From assembly GCA_900767685.1 (NCBI GenBank), contig CAAGAB010000132.1, forward strand, positions 1-14,063: a stretch of 14,063 bases of DNA, read 5' to 3'. The notes under the pieces were generated by a model, which did not search any database, was not told where the DNA came from, and saw nothing but the letters and a program-made list of their open reading frames with translations. This document shows, in pieces, positions 14,003-14,063 of the stretch; the first letter of the stretch is position 1, and each line of letters opens with the position of its first letter. Origin of the DNA: an uncultured Coprococcus sp. (GTDB lineage Bacteria > Bacillota_A > Clostridia > Lachnospirales > Lachnospiraceae). The translations under genes were made by a program, and so were the position numbers.

Positions 14003-14063
14003 TTACACGAACATCCTTATTATGTAGCAGACAAGAACAAATATCACAAAAGCAATGCCCACA
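14003..14063 (-). CDS. C-terminal end of an unidentified membrane protein (partial)
   Basis: An open frame enters from the right edge and ends at TAA 14003-14005. The 19 visible residues, VGIAFVIFVLVCYIIRMFV, are strongly hydrophobic and look like the last transmembrane helix of a membrane protein. No family can be named from so little. No terminator hairpin is seen between its stop and the trkA promoter, so readthrough into trkAH is possible. A chance frame cannot be excluded. Confidence 0.4.
   Translation of the reverse strand, partial: VGIAFVIFVLVCYIIRMFV

Noticed and set aside
1..14063. Mobile element, defence island, CRISPR array or biosynthetic cluster
   Set aside because: No transposase, integrase, direct-repeat array, toxin-antitoxin pair or synthase domain is visible; gene families and codon use are uniform and housekeeping-like.

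Overview
The window looks like a chromosomal segment from a Gram-positive anaerobe of the class Clostridia, most likely family Lachnospiraceae. This rests on mid-to-low GC, heavy use of ATA (Ile) and AGA (Arg) codons, strong AGGAGG-type ribosome binding sites, TTG and GTG starts, and the gene families present. A Coprococcus-like genus is a guess. Every gene I can support is on the minus strand, so transcription runs from high to low coordinates. No phage, IS element, CRISPR array, tRNA or rRNA is visible.

In transcription order: (a) at the right edge, the last 19 codons of a membrane protein; (b) trkA-trkH (13908-10995), a potassium uptake pair with a good promoter upstream and a strong intrinsic terminator downstream (10828-10862); (c) a two-component pair, an OmpR-type response regulator and a membrane histidine kinase (10693-8334), with its own extended -10 promoter, three phased TTAA-type boxes in the activator position, a hairpin near the mRNA 5' end, and a terminator at 8245-8282; (d) an LdhA-type D-2-hydroxyacid dehydrogenase (8003-7011) behind an AT-rich 330-base intergenic region, followed by a TPR protein (6947-6150); (e) a tightly packed run of MoxR AAA+ ATPase, DUF58 protein, membrane transglutaminase-like protein, azlC, azlD and an S66 LD-carboxypeptidase-like gene that leaves the window at the left edge (6060-1).

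Functional reading: TrkH/TrkA form a K+ channel complex gated by a two-RCK nucleotide-binding subunit. The two-component system senses an unknown envelope signal and may autoregulate. The dehydrogenase probably reduces pyruvate to D-lactate. The MoxR-DUF58-transglutaminase trio is a recurrent bacterial module of poorly known function, thought to be chaperone or envelope linked. Its proximity to an S66 peptidase fits an envelope theme, while AzlCD is a branched-chain amino acid exporter family with no obvious link.

I did not find a clearly undescribed system. The best leads are small: a histidine kinase with degenerate ATP-binding motifs, a hairpin lying between the Shine-Dalgarno and the start codon of the S66 gene, phased regulator boxes before the response regulator, inverted repeats at several gene boundaries, and several starts that the sequence places downstream of the longest open frame.
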